From Glandiceps talaboti (Eukaryota > Hemichordata > Enteropneusta > Spengelidae): 64,000 nt of DNA. The notes under the pieces were generated by a model that saw only the letters and a program-made list of their open reading frames with translations, made no database searches and was not told the origin of the DNA. Position numbers and translations under genes: made by a program. The stretch lies in assembly GCF_964340395.1 (NCBI RefSeq), contig NC_135560.1, positions 6,356,598 through 6,420,597 of the forward strand, read 5' to 3'. Positions within the stretch are counted from its first letter, which is position 1, and each line of letters begins with the position of its first letter. Of the stretch, positions 25,038-37,165 are shown piece by piece.

Positions 25038-27145
25038 CTAATCTATATTTCCTATAGGTTAGATGCACAACTACTTGGACATTCATATAAATATTTGCTA
25101 ATCAAGTTTAATGACAAACATTTTTTTGGCAGATGTAAGCTGAGAGAGCTAATGTGCGTTTCTAGAGTTTGGCAGAGGACAATTACCCTACAGACTGTTT
25201 GAGTTTTAACTATCACAAGAGTTGGGGCCGACAGAGACACTCAATCTGTCTGTACAAAATACATTGAAGATTAACAAATGAATAGGGATGGAATTAACCA
25301 CTAAAAAAGACCATTAACTGATTAGTATGTCTCTAGCTTGATGTACGTGATCGTTATCTCTTCCAATTTACGTTATTTCTCCAAGTTCTGTTCATTTGCA
25401 TAAAGCGACGACCTGGCAAACACAGCGCAGTCTAGAATCAAACCATCAGTCCATCAGATAATGGTATCCACTTTAAAAGCTGAATTTACTGAGTTGAAAA
25501 AAAAAATCTGTCTAGGGGCGGGATTAGTTTTGACTAAACACGATATCTGAAATTTGGTATAAATTGTGACTCATACAGAGTACAGCAACAGCTGGGATGA
25601 AAACACAAAACAATTTATTCTGCCTCTATTTTGATAACAGAAATATCTAGTTTTAATCGTTCAGCTTTTGCAAAAGCTTGAATACAAAAAATAAATAAAT
25701 GCAACTCTTCCATCGTTATTGCAAAAACAGGTTGTACATTCAGCATTACAAATTGAACGGCCAGGATTGCCTGTTCAGTTATTTCTATGGGTCATGAATA
25801 TAATAATTCATTTATTGAGTTCGGTTAGTTTTTTAATACTGTTTTTGTGTGTATTTTTATCCTTATTTCATCTGTCAGTTTTAGCTATGGGATGTTTTTT
25901 AGCGTTGTTGCATTCTTCCTCTTTCCGCAAAATAAAGTTTAATAAAATGTATGATTATGCATTCACGACTACACTTTGGCTCAATATATTTTTTTTATAT
26001 TCTAGCAAGCTAGAGTACATACTAGTATTCCAGTGACACAAAGAAAAATAAAAGATTTTTTTTCTATGGCTTGATTTACCCACAAGTAAGATAGGAACAT
26101 TATAGTTCAAATTCCTTTTTTTCAAAGCTTCTATCATAATATCTTTACAAATTTGGCTTACAAAGTGGTCAGAAGTCGGCAGGTGAGGGAGCATGTCTTC
26201 AAAGAACTTTATCAAGCCTGCCAAGGTGCGAAGACAGTCAAAGGTTCAAACTGTTCTCATTTTCTGTCGATTCAAAAATGTCAATACTTTGCTTTATGCT
26301 TTACATCACTGAGTTACGCTTTGAGGATTTGTTTCAATTTGTGATTTACAATGAATATAGTTGTCATTATCCAATATTGTTCCTTATAATTTCATTATTT
26401 GGATTAATGGGGTCAAAATATAAATAACACACCCACATGTACAAATCGATATCCAAGAAAATATCACTTGTAACAAGGAAAACACGAGTAAATGATATGA
26501 AAGCGCTTTATTTATCAATTTATAATTTTTTTAATTCTAAGATTCTTTTGTAGTATCAGATGCAGACAAACTTCTCAATATCATCGTTGATTAAGAGAGT
26601 TTTAGTCTCTGGGTTGATCGATCGGTCTGTCCTAAAATATCAGTTTTCAACTTTTGCCTTAACTCAACAAATGTGTATTTTTATGTTCATATACAGAGCT
26701 ACACACACAAATACCTTAAAATATACTGTTCTCTTTTACAATTTGTCTAAAACTGACACGTGATTTATTCACTAGCTCAAAACATATTTGCCCAACATCT
26801 CTGAAGACTTGCTGTGAAATAGTAAATTTTCGCTTGGAATTTATTTTCACCATTTTCTTTGGTGTGATTAGGCTGTATACTGGTCCATGATGTATGTACA
26901 TGTAAGCTTCAAATTCCATATATTTTGGTACGTACATTAATGATACCAGGGTGCACATGTTTCATAAGGCTTACTGATGTAACACTTAGTTTAAATAAGT
27001 CATTTGCATAATTAATGATTTTCAGTAATTAGGCTCTATGTTCAAAATGCATACTTCAATTTCAATATAATTTTGGTACAGTCTTCAGACATAAGTCATC
27101 GCATATGTTATGTTGCATTCCAACAATCACTGTGTGTAGGAACGA
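25037..27145. other. Largely non-coding sequence with one weak candidate exon
   Basis: Apart from the candidate exon at 26080-26217, I see no supportable gene. A hydrophobic 105-codon plus frame (25719-26036) is T-rich and probably chance. An 80-codon minus frame at 26716-26958 begins with ATG and has mixed composition, but I recognise nothing in it. Confidence 0.45.
26080..26217 (-). CDS. Candidate internal exon, unknown protein
   Basis: On the minus strand a pyrimidine-rich stretch ending CACCTTGGCAG is followed by 138 open bases and then GGTAAATC, which fits an acceptor and a donor. The exon would be phase 1 at both ends and encode about 46 residues beginning LIKFFEDMLPHLPTSD and ending NVPILLV, with amphipathic helical character. 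I do not recognise the family. Short open stretches with plausible splice sites also arise by chance in AT-rich DNA. I found no clear partner exon nearby; the ATG frame at 26716-26958 on the same strand is the only nearby candidate. Treat as speculative. Confidence 0.18.
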
Positions 27146-27714
27146 AAATCTAAAGTCCGGAAAGGCATTCAGTTTAAATCTAAAGTCTTGCCCTTACGGA
27201 AGGTATTCAGTTTAAATCTAAAGTCTTGCCCTTACGAAAGGCATTCATTTTAAATCTAAAGTCTTTGCCCTCACGGAAGGCATTCATTTTAAACCTAAAG
27301 TCTTGCCCTTACGGAAGACATTCAGTTTAAATCTAAAGTCTTGCCCTCACGGAAGGCATTCAGTTTAAATCTAAAGTCTTGCCCTTACGGAAGGCATTCA
27401 TTTTAAACCTAAAGTCTTGCCCTTACGGAAGACATTCAGTTTAAATCTAAAGTCTTGCCCTCACGGAAGGCATTCAGTTTAAATCTAAAGTCTTGCCCTT
27501 ACGGAAGGCATTCAGTTTAAACCTAAAGTCTTGCCCTTACGGAAGACATTCAGTTTAAATCTAAAGTCTTGCCCTCACGGAAGGCATTCAGTTTAAATCT
27601 AAAGTCTTGCCCTCACGGAAGGCATTCATTTTAAACCTAAAGTCTTGCCCTCACGGAAGGCATTCAGTTTAAATCTAAAGTCTTGCCCTTACGGAAGGCA
27701 TTCAGTTTAAATCT
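27146..27714. repeat. 38-bp minisatellite, about 15 copies
   Basis: The unit contains CATTCAGTTTAAATCTAAAG, TCTTGCCCTTACGGAAGG. Variants (CATTCATTTTAAACC, CCCTCACGG, GAAGACATT) recur in an ordered three-unit pattern, giving a local period of about 114 bp. The first unit is truncated. Confidence 0.96.
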
Positions 27715-28621
27715 GGTTATTCATAAATACCACGCATATCTTACTAAATCAGTGAAAATTAGAGCGAGGGAATACACATAACAACTCTTTTCAGTGACAA
27801 CTAAATCCTTTGAAAATATAGAATTTGAAAGGATGCATTGAGACAAACAGAACACACAACATTGAAATATTCTCTAAAAACATGCGAGTTTATTTATTCT
27901 CTTATTCAACATTAAAATATATTTGTACATTTTTAATACTATTATTATTATGTGATTAAATGCTTATTTCCTTGGGATAAATAGTCATGAATATGCATTG
28001 TCCATCTAATAAATATTCATGCCCGCAATCACCCCTGACATATGGCAATAATGTGACACTGAAAGAACAACAGAGGTAAAAAAGAGTTTCAATTTGGTGT
28101 TTCTTAGCAGCCTAATGAAATTCATGACCTGTGAAATCCTGAAATGACTTTCCGCAACCAAAAGTTTGTGAACTTTTATTTCCTGGAGTGGTGTTCCTTT
28201 TTAACAGTATTTTTTGTTCATGTCATGAAATTTTATACTGAACAATTCATTGTTGTAATTGTACCTTTAACAATATTCTTCTTAAAATATAACAGAAGTG
28301 AATCCAGATATCTTTATTTTCATGACAATAAATAAGAAAGTAAATTTTGCATATTTTGACCTAAAATGATAAACTTGCTCTTGGAAAATTTTCTTATGGA
28401 TGTAAACAGTACTCCAGTAGTTTGTTAAAATATTGTCTTCACACAATTGCTGTATGCTATTTCTGTATGCTTTACCATGCTTGATGTTATGCATGCTGCT
28501 ATGCAATTATTAAAAGATTGATTTCAAGTATTTACAGTATTGACATTCTAGGTAAAAGTGCCAAAGAATCTCGTAGAATTTGCTTCTCTTCTAAATGATC
28601 GATTATGCATTTACACAAACA
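27715..28621. other. AT-rich non-coding sequence
   Basis: No gene is seen. Frames of 63-74 codons are AT-driven. Confidence 0.55.
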
Positions 28622-28950
28622 TTATCATGTCTGATTAAGATACTTTTCTGTCAATGTGTTACAATTCCCAATAAACATAATATGCAAATTGTGTTCTGTA
28701 AATTCACATCATGTCTGATTTGGATACTCTTGAGTCAATATGTTACAATTCCTAATTAACATATTATGCAAATTATGTTGTGAATTCACATCATGTCTGA
28801 TTTAGATACTTGAGTCAATGTGTTACAATACCTAATTAACATAATATGCAAATTGTGTTCCTTGAATTCACATCATGCCTGATTTGGATACTCTTGAGTC
28901 AATGTGTTACAAAAGCAAATCAATGTAATATGCAAATCATGCTCTGTGTC
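28622..28950. repeat. 83-bp tandem repeat, four copies, each with an octamer
   Basis: Units share ACATCATGTCTGATTTGGAT, GAGTCAATGTGTTACAAT, CCTAATTAACATAATATGCA and AAT. Each contains ATGCAAAT, the POU/Oct octamer, at 28682-28689, 28766-28773, 28846-28853 and 28930-28937 (spacing 84, 80, 84). The last unit is the most diverged yet keeps the octamer. Confidence 0.9.
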
Positions 28951-29883
28951 TTGAATACTAATTAGCAGCTTTACCTGTCAGTTTCATAACCTGATAATTC
29001 ATCATCAGAAGGCAAATAACAGACCTGCATTCTGAAATAAAATTTGTTACGGATCAATGTTTGTCACTGGCATGATCAATTTGCTGATCAATCTTGAACA
29101 GAAACCAGCTGTGGCAATATACCCGATGAAAATAAAAACATTTTTAAAAAGGCAACCATTTGCAGCATGCTACAACTTACAACAAATATTAACTTTATTA
29201 TCTGTAAATGTAATGAAACAAGATTTTTTCAATATTCAGACCCACTCCCTAACATCATTATTAGTGGCGACCATGATAAAGGAAATTTATTTTAGCAAAT
29301 GAGTGGAAATGCATGATTAAAATATGAACTCAATTAGCAGACATGCTATCAGATCTTACACAGCATCATATCAATTAGTTATAAAATATTAAATTCTTTA
29401 TCATTTTGGATCACTAGGTACTGTCATTGCCCTGTCTCTATTACTTAAAACAGATATTCATTAGTTTTATAGTGTATTTTATTATATCATAATGTTATCA
29501 TGCACAAGCCGTTTAACTTAAAAGAACCACTGAGCTTTCGATTTGTACTAGCCCATGGTTGATATTCTCAGCTTAATAGTGAGAATCATTAATTAGAACA
29601 GACTGAAAACTTGACTCTTCTTTTCACGGCGGTGAACTACTTGACAATGTGTGTTCTAACTGAAAATCGAGAAACTTTAATCGATCTAAAACACAGTGAA
29701 GACAACTCTGCCAAGAAATCACTAAGTTTACTAAATTCATAAATGAAAACTAGATGGTCTTAATAAAACTCAGTTTCAAAGGTTTTCAAAATTTCTGATT
29801 TGCTTTTTCCCCTGTTAACATTAACAGACCATCATCAGGTTGGTAACATTCAGAATACTAAGAATATGGAAAATGTATCAATA
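28951..29883. other. Non-coding sequence
   Basis: No gene is seen. An 81-codon plus frame (29057-29302) has no recognised features. ATTCTCA and TGAGAAT form a small perfect inverted repeat at about 29564-29586. Confidence 0.5.
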
Positions 29884-30254
29884 AGGCCTAAAAGAAAAAT
29901 TGTGTGGTTCCAATTATGCTCAATTTTTAGAATAGGTGGGGTAAGTAGATTTTTTTTCATGTGTGAGTATCTAGTTCAGGTAGTTATGTTTTCCGCTGTT
30001 TTCCATATGGTCTCTGTGTTATTGGTCTCTTCCCATGAGATGTACAGCCATTACAGATTGGAAGAATGATTTTACATTGTCTTTTTAAGTTGATGTCAGT
30101 TGCCGTATCCACTATTGCTAGCGAGACTTCACAATTTTCACAATTTTATTATTTTTTCCTCAAATATGTAAAAAAAAAAAAAAGGTTTAGGGTATGCAGT
30201 AAAAAACTATGTGGCTCAGGTAACCGGAACCAAACATTTATTTTTCTTAGGCCT
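29884..30254 (+). mobile_element. hAT-like MITE, copy 1
   Basis: The ends are inverted repeats: AGGCCTAAAAGAAAAAT..GTGGTTCC on the left, and on the right the complement of AGGCCTAAGAAAAAT..TGGTTCC. TATCAATA (29876-29883) and AATCAATA (30255-30262) flank it, a 7/8 match to an 8-bp target duplication, which fits the hAT superfamily. At 371 bp with no intact frame it is non-autonomous. The 89- and 65-codon plus frames inside it are incidental; similar peptides recur in copy 2 only because the DNA is related. Confidence 0.82.
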
Positions 30255-33200
30255 AATCAATAGGATATTAATACTATTCTGTCAGTTTCAAAGACATAAA
30301 CGCTGAAAAAAAATTAAATCATAGGTTGATCAAGATCAAGATAGATGGGTAAAAACACAGCACTTGTTTCTAATGTACTGTTCCAAAGTAATTATATATT
30401 ACTTAAAATATACACTCAAGCAATGAGTTCTCTACATAAATTTGAAAACATCTGAATATGTGAATATTTCAAAAATTTGTTTGTGTTTATATTTTCTCAG
30501 TGGAAGAATAAGATTTATGTAAAGGCATGATACACCTTGAACACTTGATTCTTACATATGAACAAATTCAAATTTTGTATGTGTCCACAGAAGCGCAGAA
30601 AGGAAAGCAAATAAATTTTGCTTTACTGCAATGATAAATGAACCATAGATTTTCTTTTCCCCAATCCAACTCATATAAATTTATCACTTATTTCCTCTGT
30701 GAATTGTGAAATGCTTTTTTGATCGATCTAAGGTATGTTGTTGCTTTCACCAAGGGCTCATTCAAAGCTTGACTGAGCAGTCTTTTGGTGATGCTATCAT
30801 TTGTATTCTGACAAGACAAGGTAGAGAACCCCCCCCCCCCCCCCCCTAGCAACTAAGAATTCCTGGAAAATAACTTCTTGTATAACAAGCTAAAGGTTCA
30901 TGAATATGCGTCGAGATTTATGAATATTAAACTACTAGTCTTTACTCATAATTACGATGTTTTTTATTTTGATTTCGCACCTTAATCTAAACCAATATTC
31001 CAAAAAGGTAGATGGCAGTTGTACTGTAATACTTCCAGGTCCATAATTACAAAGCTGGGTTGACTACGATACAATATTACTCAAATTTAGCTCATTGACT
31101 TAAGTTTAATAGCCATCCAGAAACAATTGGCAGTGGTGAGGCTTGTACTGGTAACTTTTAGTTTAGATTCCATGCCAGCCACTCTATCCATTATAGTTGC
31201 ACCATTCTACATATGCATGTATGTGTACAAGTACAAAATCACTCACCCTGTATTTAATCTATACTCACTGCCCAAAGAATACTACAGGGTCATGTTGTCA
31301 TGACACCCTAAAGGAATGACTGAAGGTGAATTGTTCTTTTCTTTGATCAAGACAGAATGATATAGTTATGAAATTGTCTACTTGAAAGAAATTTTGTTTG
31401 CTTATCAGTTACTACAGGTTATTCTGTTAACTTTAACTGTTACTGCTGATGGAGAACAAAGTCTTTGATTGGATTTCATCAATTTTATTAACCTGTGAAA
31501 TGACATATAATGACCTATCCACAAATGGCTGCCAAGTCACATGACAGTAATGATGGTGATTGATCATAGACACTGCTTTGCATATACCATCAACATGTTA
31601 ATGACCTGTTACATACGAAAATGGAATAAAATATTTTGTCTGCACCATCAGATGTTTTGGAGGTATAATTACATAAAACCTTTGAAGGAACTCACTCTGG
31701 TTGAGAATAGCCTGGAGGACACATCGGGGAAGATTGGAGATGGATATTTGACTTGGTGCAGAGAACTTCCTTGTAGATTGAATTTACTGGTGGTTAGGTT
31801 AGGGGGAAGACAGGTCAAGTGGAAAACATGCACATCACTGTAATGACCTGTGAGATAATCCAATACATGTGGGAATAGTTACTCCATTTTCTGTAGCATT
31901 ATACAGGATACTTGTAGACAATCATCATAACCTAATAGGGAAAGTCACTCTAAGTACAAACTGGTTGACATTCATAACATCTCAACAACGATGGCTATAG
32001 TGTGACTTTGACAAATGTTGCTGCAAAATATTATACAATGAAGGCATTGATATTCAAGGTTCATTTCAGCGTACTACCTTGAATAAAATATTCATTTTTA
32101 AATGAACAACTGAAGTAAAAAAAAGTTCTCTGGGTCTCAAACTTAATTAGTTTTAGCTTTACTATTTGTCTTCATGAAAAAAGAAGTTGCTGACTTCAAT
32201 ACTCAAGAGAAATTATTCTTCATCACAAATATAATGTTTTTGAGCATGGGTACATTTCAAGCTTGACACAGTCAGTTAAATATTTCTTGAAAAAGTTTGC
32301 TTAGGCCAAAAACAAAGAAGAATTGTTTCTGGTCAGGACTGTTTGTCTAAAGAGGTGTGACGACATGATTTTTTTTATTTTTTTTATTCTCAACATACCT
32401 GTCACTCAATCTACTATATATGGCAGTTATTGTTCCTTTTATTTAGTACTTTTAATAGAGCAAGTGTGTATGTGGGGTAAATGTCATTTGGTTGTTCATG
32501 ATTAGCTCTGCAGTTGTCTTCACTGAAGTAGGGAGGGTTATTTTTGTGTTTCTCTCCAGATCTGCAGACTACATGGGCTGGACAAACATGAAAAAAAAGA
32601 GACTGGCGCGAGGGTATTTAAGATGAGAAACTAGTCTAAGAGTCAGGCCATTATTTGTACTCATTTAGTGTGGATACACAAACTTATACTGCCATACATC
32701 AAAATCCAAATTGGTGGTCTAGATTTCATCCAGGAATATACAGAGAAAGATTATTCCAAAACATTTGTTTTTCATTAAATGTTCTCCACTTGTCAAAATA
32801 AACAATAATGGTTTAAAAAAGTTCTATTTGACACAAACTACTTTTGTGTATTAAAGCTAGCTTTAGTTTGTTTATAGAAAAGTGTTTTTTCAATTGCAAA
32901 AATACACAGAGTAATAAGTATTAAAATGTTTACTAATACTAACAACATAATTTGATAAACTTGCTGTTTGCAGTTGACAGCTATCAGTTTATATTGTGTG
33001 CAATGGTTAAAGTTCTCATGAGTCTACATCCCACAAAAGTTGAATTTCCACCTGTGAATCATACAGATTAATTAATTAGTTTTAATCACTCAGTGATTTA
33101 AATATATTTAGTTTTTAATATACGTCATCAGAGTTGATAGTGAGCAGAATTCATAGCCAAAAGACAACAGCATACAATTCTTAGTTTCTCCATCCAACCA

Positions 33201-33670
33201 TGATCAGGCAGATGATACAGTCTGTTGCATTTGCTTCTCCATTCAGTTATGAACACTGAATAATGGTGATCCAGGAAAGCTGTTACCCCAGTTATTCTAA
33301 TCTCCCATCCATTCTTTATAATGTGATTTTTTTTGTATGTTTCTATTAACAGTAACAAGATGTTGGCAAGCAAAAAGTCCCCGGGCTATACGCACGATGT
33401 TACATTATTTAACGCTTTCATTATGACTGTTCACAGTTAACTGAAAGAAGTAGTTCAAAGTAATTTTGTGGATTAGTTGAGGTTTGTGTGTTGTGGTAGG
33501 GTAGGTGGTGGGGTGGGGGATTCAAACGGAAAAGGCTGATACCAGGAATTGTATTATCAATTTGACCAACACAAGTCAAGTGGTGAAAATTCTATTTTAG
33601 TGGGCAGGTCATCTGAAAACATCTATTGAAAATTAACCATATTGTATCACTGGCACAAACAGGTAAACTA
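30255..33670. other. Non-coding sequence
   Basis: No supportable gene. An uninterrupted run of about 18 C lies at 30829-30846 and a G-rich tract at 33499-33520. An 81-codon minus frame (33128-33373) is preceded by a fair acceptor (TTACTGTTAATAG) and ends in TGA. I do not recognise the protein and such lengths are expected by chance. A 100-codon plus frame lies at 31541-31843, also without features. Confidence 0.45.
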
Positions 33671-34060
33671 TCTATTGTGATGGGTGAAATGAACACTCTC
33701 CACAGAAATGTATCATTTTATATCATTGATAATTATCAAACATAAACTTTCTACTCTGATGGGTGAAATGAACACTCTCCACAGAAATGTATCATTTTAT
33801 ATCATTGATAATTATCAAACATAAACTTTCTATTCTGATGGGTGAGATCAACACTTCCACAGAAATGTATCACTTCATATCACTGACAATTATTAAGTGG
33901 TTAACTTTCTATTCTGGTGCGTGAGATGAACACTTTCATGAAATGTATCACTTCTGAAGCTCATATGATTGACAATTTATTAAGTGGTTAACTTTCTATT
34001 CTGATGGGTTAGATGAACACTTTCATGAAATGTATCACTTCATATCACAGAATATGGAAA
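33671..34060. repeat. 78-bp tandem repeat, about five copies
   Basis: Units share CTTTCTATTCTGATGGGTGA, GATGAACACT, GAAATGTATCA and TTGATAATTAT.AA. GAAATGTATCA recurs at 33706, 33785, 33862, 33940 and 34027. Another copy of the unit appears at 34616-34667, beyond a different array. Confidence 0.88.
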
Positions 34061-34139
34061 TGTATCACTTCTGATTTCTCATTTGAATTTCTATTTTTCT
34101 GGGTCCAATCAAAAACAATAGTAACAAGAAATGACTATG

Positions 34140-34612
34140 GTGCATATATAGACAATCCCCACTTCAATCACTTTTTCAATGTTGAGTTGTCTCCATGGAC
34201 AATCAGAAGTAATAACAGTGTTAAATTGCTATGGTATCTTTCCCTTGTTATGTAGAATATATACATTGATAGACCCCCACTTCAATTAGGAATTACACGT
34301 TTTCAACTCTCTCATCAGATAGTGAGAGACAATGATAGTGTTAACATAATTATTGTGTGTATCTCTCATTGGACAGGAAGAATATTTTTGATAGAAATTT
34401 AACACTTTATGACAATTTTTTTCTTCAGATTTCCACTCTCTCCAGAGATAGTCTGAGACAATGAGAATGTTAATTTGACTACCGTGTATCTTTTGTTGGG
34501 CAGCAAGAATGCCTTTGATAGAATATAGCCAATTTCATAAAAAATCTTTCTCTCTCTCTCTCCAGAGATTGTCTGTGAGATAATGACAGTGTCATTTCCC
34601 TTAAGTGAAGAA
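34140..34612. repeat. 124-bp tandem repeat, four copies, nested
   Basis: Units share TTTTCAACTCTCTC, AGATAGTCTGAGACAATGA and AGTGTTAA, at about 34219, 34339, 34469 and 34590. The array lies between the main block and an outlying unit of the 78-bp repeat. Confidence 0.75.
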
Positions 34613-34615
34613 CAT

Positions 34616-34667
34616 CTATTCTGATGGACTGGATGAAACACCACTTTGGAAATGTATCATTTCAATA
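34616..34667. repeat. Outlying unit of the 78-bp repeat
   Basis: CTATTCTGATGGACTGGATG, then CACTTTGGAAATGTATCATT, matches the unit of 33671-34060. It is separated from it by the 124-bp array. Confidence 0.75.
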
Positions 34668-34964
34668 GGAAAAATATAAATTTCTCGTTATTTTCAGATG
34701 GATTAATGCTACACATTCATGAATCACAATTCAATGATCCAAGTTGTTAAAATGATAAAAACATGTAAATTGTTTTTAACCAATTTCACACAAATGTAAA
34801 TCAACGAATCGATAAAACTAATTTTTACGTATCTGACAACACTCAGTACCTCATCACTGAATCTACAAAATTCAAGTTAGAAATTCAAAATTTCCGACAG
34901 TGTTTTTCATGTGTGGTGTACTCAGGGTATTTGCACAAGTGTTTGCAATGTTCTCTGCGGCAGT

Positions 34965-35310
34965 ACTTTCACGAGTGTAGTGAGTGAAAGTGCTTCAGAA
35001 TACAAGTTGCAAGCACTCATGCCAAAAAAAAGAGAAGAAGCTGAGTACCCACACTGGAACTCACATGGCATGGGCTTCTGTGATTATTTTATTTGTTTAT
35101 CTGAAACGGCAAATTTCCATAAAATTCATGCAGCACAATCACACGATTTTGTGTGTAGCACATGATCGTGTCCTCATTTGCATATCATTTGATTGCAGGT
35201 ATGCAATTATGTTTTCAGTATCGCACTGCAGTCAAAATACCACAAGTAATACCACAAGTATGCGTGCACACTGGTGCAAGTAATCCCCGAGTACATATGC
35301 AATAATGCAT
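34965..35310 (+). repeat. Old dispersed repeat, copy B
   Basis: This is the collinear partner of 3515-3790, with the strongest match around GCAATTATGTTTTCAGTAT and CACTGCAGT. The 84- and 99-codon plus frames through it are not preserved in copy A and are not supported as genes. Confidence 0.6.
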
Positions 35311-35994
35311 ATTATGACATGATGTTTCTGTGTGGTTACATTTTGCCAGGGAATTCTAAACATACAGCTTGAATCCAATATGCTGATTAAATACATATTT
35401 AAATTAGAAAATAAATAAACAAATACAACATTTTGTGGTTCCAAGTCCTAAATATCAAAAGAGAAGCGATCACTGAAAATGTTTTGATACAGAAAATTCA
35501 TACAATTTGAATGATGAAAATTTATGATGTCCGAATGTAATTATAGTTTTCGAATTTCAAATTTCACATTTCACTTGGCACCATTATTTTCATTAAGAGT
35601 ATATTGGTGCAGCGTACAATATCATGTGTCCAAGTCACTTTAATCTTCTTTTTCCATGCTTCAGAAAATCCCCAATAGCTAGGCCATAAATATTTAATGA
35701 TTTAATATCCATGAAAATGATTACAAGATGATGATGTTGATGAATAACCCTCTATGGATGAGATACTGGCAATGAAATGGGGAATAGTTGATGATGCTAG
35801 CATTGTCTGGTTGCTTGATTAGTATAATTAGATGTAATTAAACCTAGGATGTCTTTGGAATGTATGTCGTCTAATAAGTAATACCTTATCACACCTGCTA
35901 ACAATGTAATTTTCCTGAAATGACCTTGCATTGTCTCCGGTTTTGGTCACACACTTTGTAAGTATTGAGTCTGAGCTGTGGAGGTTTTTACATA
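35311..35994. other. Non-coding sequence
   Basis: No gene or clear repeat is seen. Confidence 0.6.
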
Positions 35995-36394
35995 GATAAA
36001 TACATACATACATACATACATACATACATACATACATACATACATACATACATACATACATACATACATACATACACACATACATACATACATACATACA
36101 TACATAGTATACATACATACATACATACATACATACATACATACATACATACATACACACACATATACATGCATTCATACATACATACATACATACATAC
36201 ATACATACATACAGACAGACAGACAGACATACATACATACATACATACATACATACATACATACATACATACATACATACATAGATACATATACATACAT
36301 ACATACATACATACATACATACATACATACAGACAGACAGACAGACAGACAGAGAGACAGACATGCATGGAGGCAGGCAGGCAGGCAGGCAGGC
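35995..36394. repeat. Compound (ACAT)n / (CAGA)n / (GGCA)n tract
   Basis: Long ACAT runs are interrupted by CACA and ATAG, with CAGA blocks at about 36212-36229 and 36329-36362 and a short GGCA run at about 36370-36395. The 126-178-codon frames (MYVC or IHTY repeats) are artefacts. Confidence 0.96.
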
Positions 36395-36729
36395 AGAGAG
36401 ACCTACCAGATACGTTGAATTAATTGTATTTGAGTTGGTAAATTATTAAAGTGATTATGTTAACATAACATTGGACAGACTAGTTCATTACAATTGTATG
36501 ACATTTATAATTATTAGATGTTACTATACCAATATCTCTTTCCTTAAGAATACTCATGTAGCTTAACTAAATGCTTCAAGCAAAATGATAATCATACATA
36601 TTTTGTACTTCAAGACTGATTTGTGAAGAGATTGGAAGCATAATGTGGACTTTTTGTTTTGATTATAGGATGGGAACGAAGGTTTACTTAAATCACTCAA
36701 GAATTGCCTCTTTAGGAAATACAAGATGC
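36395..36729. other. Non-coding sequence
   Basis: No gene is seen. Confidence 0.6.
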
Positions 36730-37165
36730 ACAGTATTGTATTGTATTGTATTGTATTGTATTGCATTGTATTGTACTTTAACATGTATTGTATTGTGTAT
36801 TATATTGTTATGATGTTGTATTGTACTGTATTCATGTTGTATTGTTTTGCATTGCATTGTGTTGTATTGTGCTATTGTATGTTTGTGTATTGTGTTGTAT
36901 GTCAATATGCTGTATTGTACTGTATCATGTCATGTTGTAATATTTCGTGTTGTGTTGTGTAGTGTAGTGCTGTACCATGTCATGTTGTAATATTTCGTGT
37001 TGTGTTGTGTGTTTTGTATTGTATCATGTCATGCACTAATATTTCATGTTGTGACGTGTTGTGTTGTATTTTGTGTTGTGTTATTGATTATATGCTGTAT
37101 TGTGCTGTATCATGCCATGTCGTGTCGTGTCGTATTATGTGGTGTTGTGTTGTGGGGTGTTATGT
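36730..37165. repeat. Degenerate (TATTG)n tract
   Basis: A clean TTGTA run at about 36735-36775 passes into degenerate TGTTG/TGTATTG sequence. A longer unit (ATCATGTCATG, then TTGTAATATTTCGTGTTGTG) is repeated two or three times at about 36922-37060. Confidence 0.85.

Noticed and set aside
24375-25202. Frames rich in INQS, MYVC and IHTY
   Set aside because: They are products of tetranucleotide repeats on both strands.
29800-30263. Pair of plus frames resembling a membrane protein, with similar peptides at 55056-55421
   Set aside because: The similarity comes from two copies of a MITE; the frames differ in length and are interrupted.
35828-36423. Frames of 75-178 codons with MYVC or IHTY repeats
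   Set aside because: They are products of ACAT and CAGA microsatellites.
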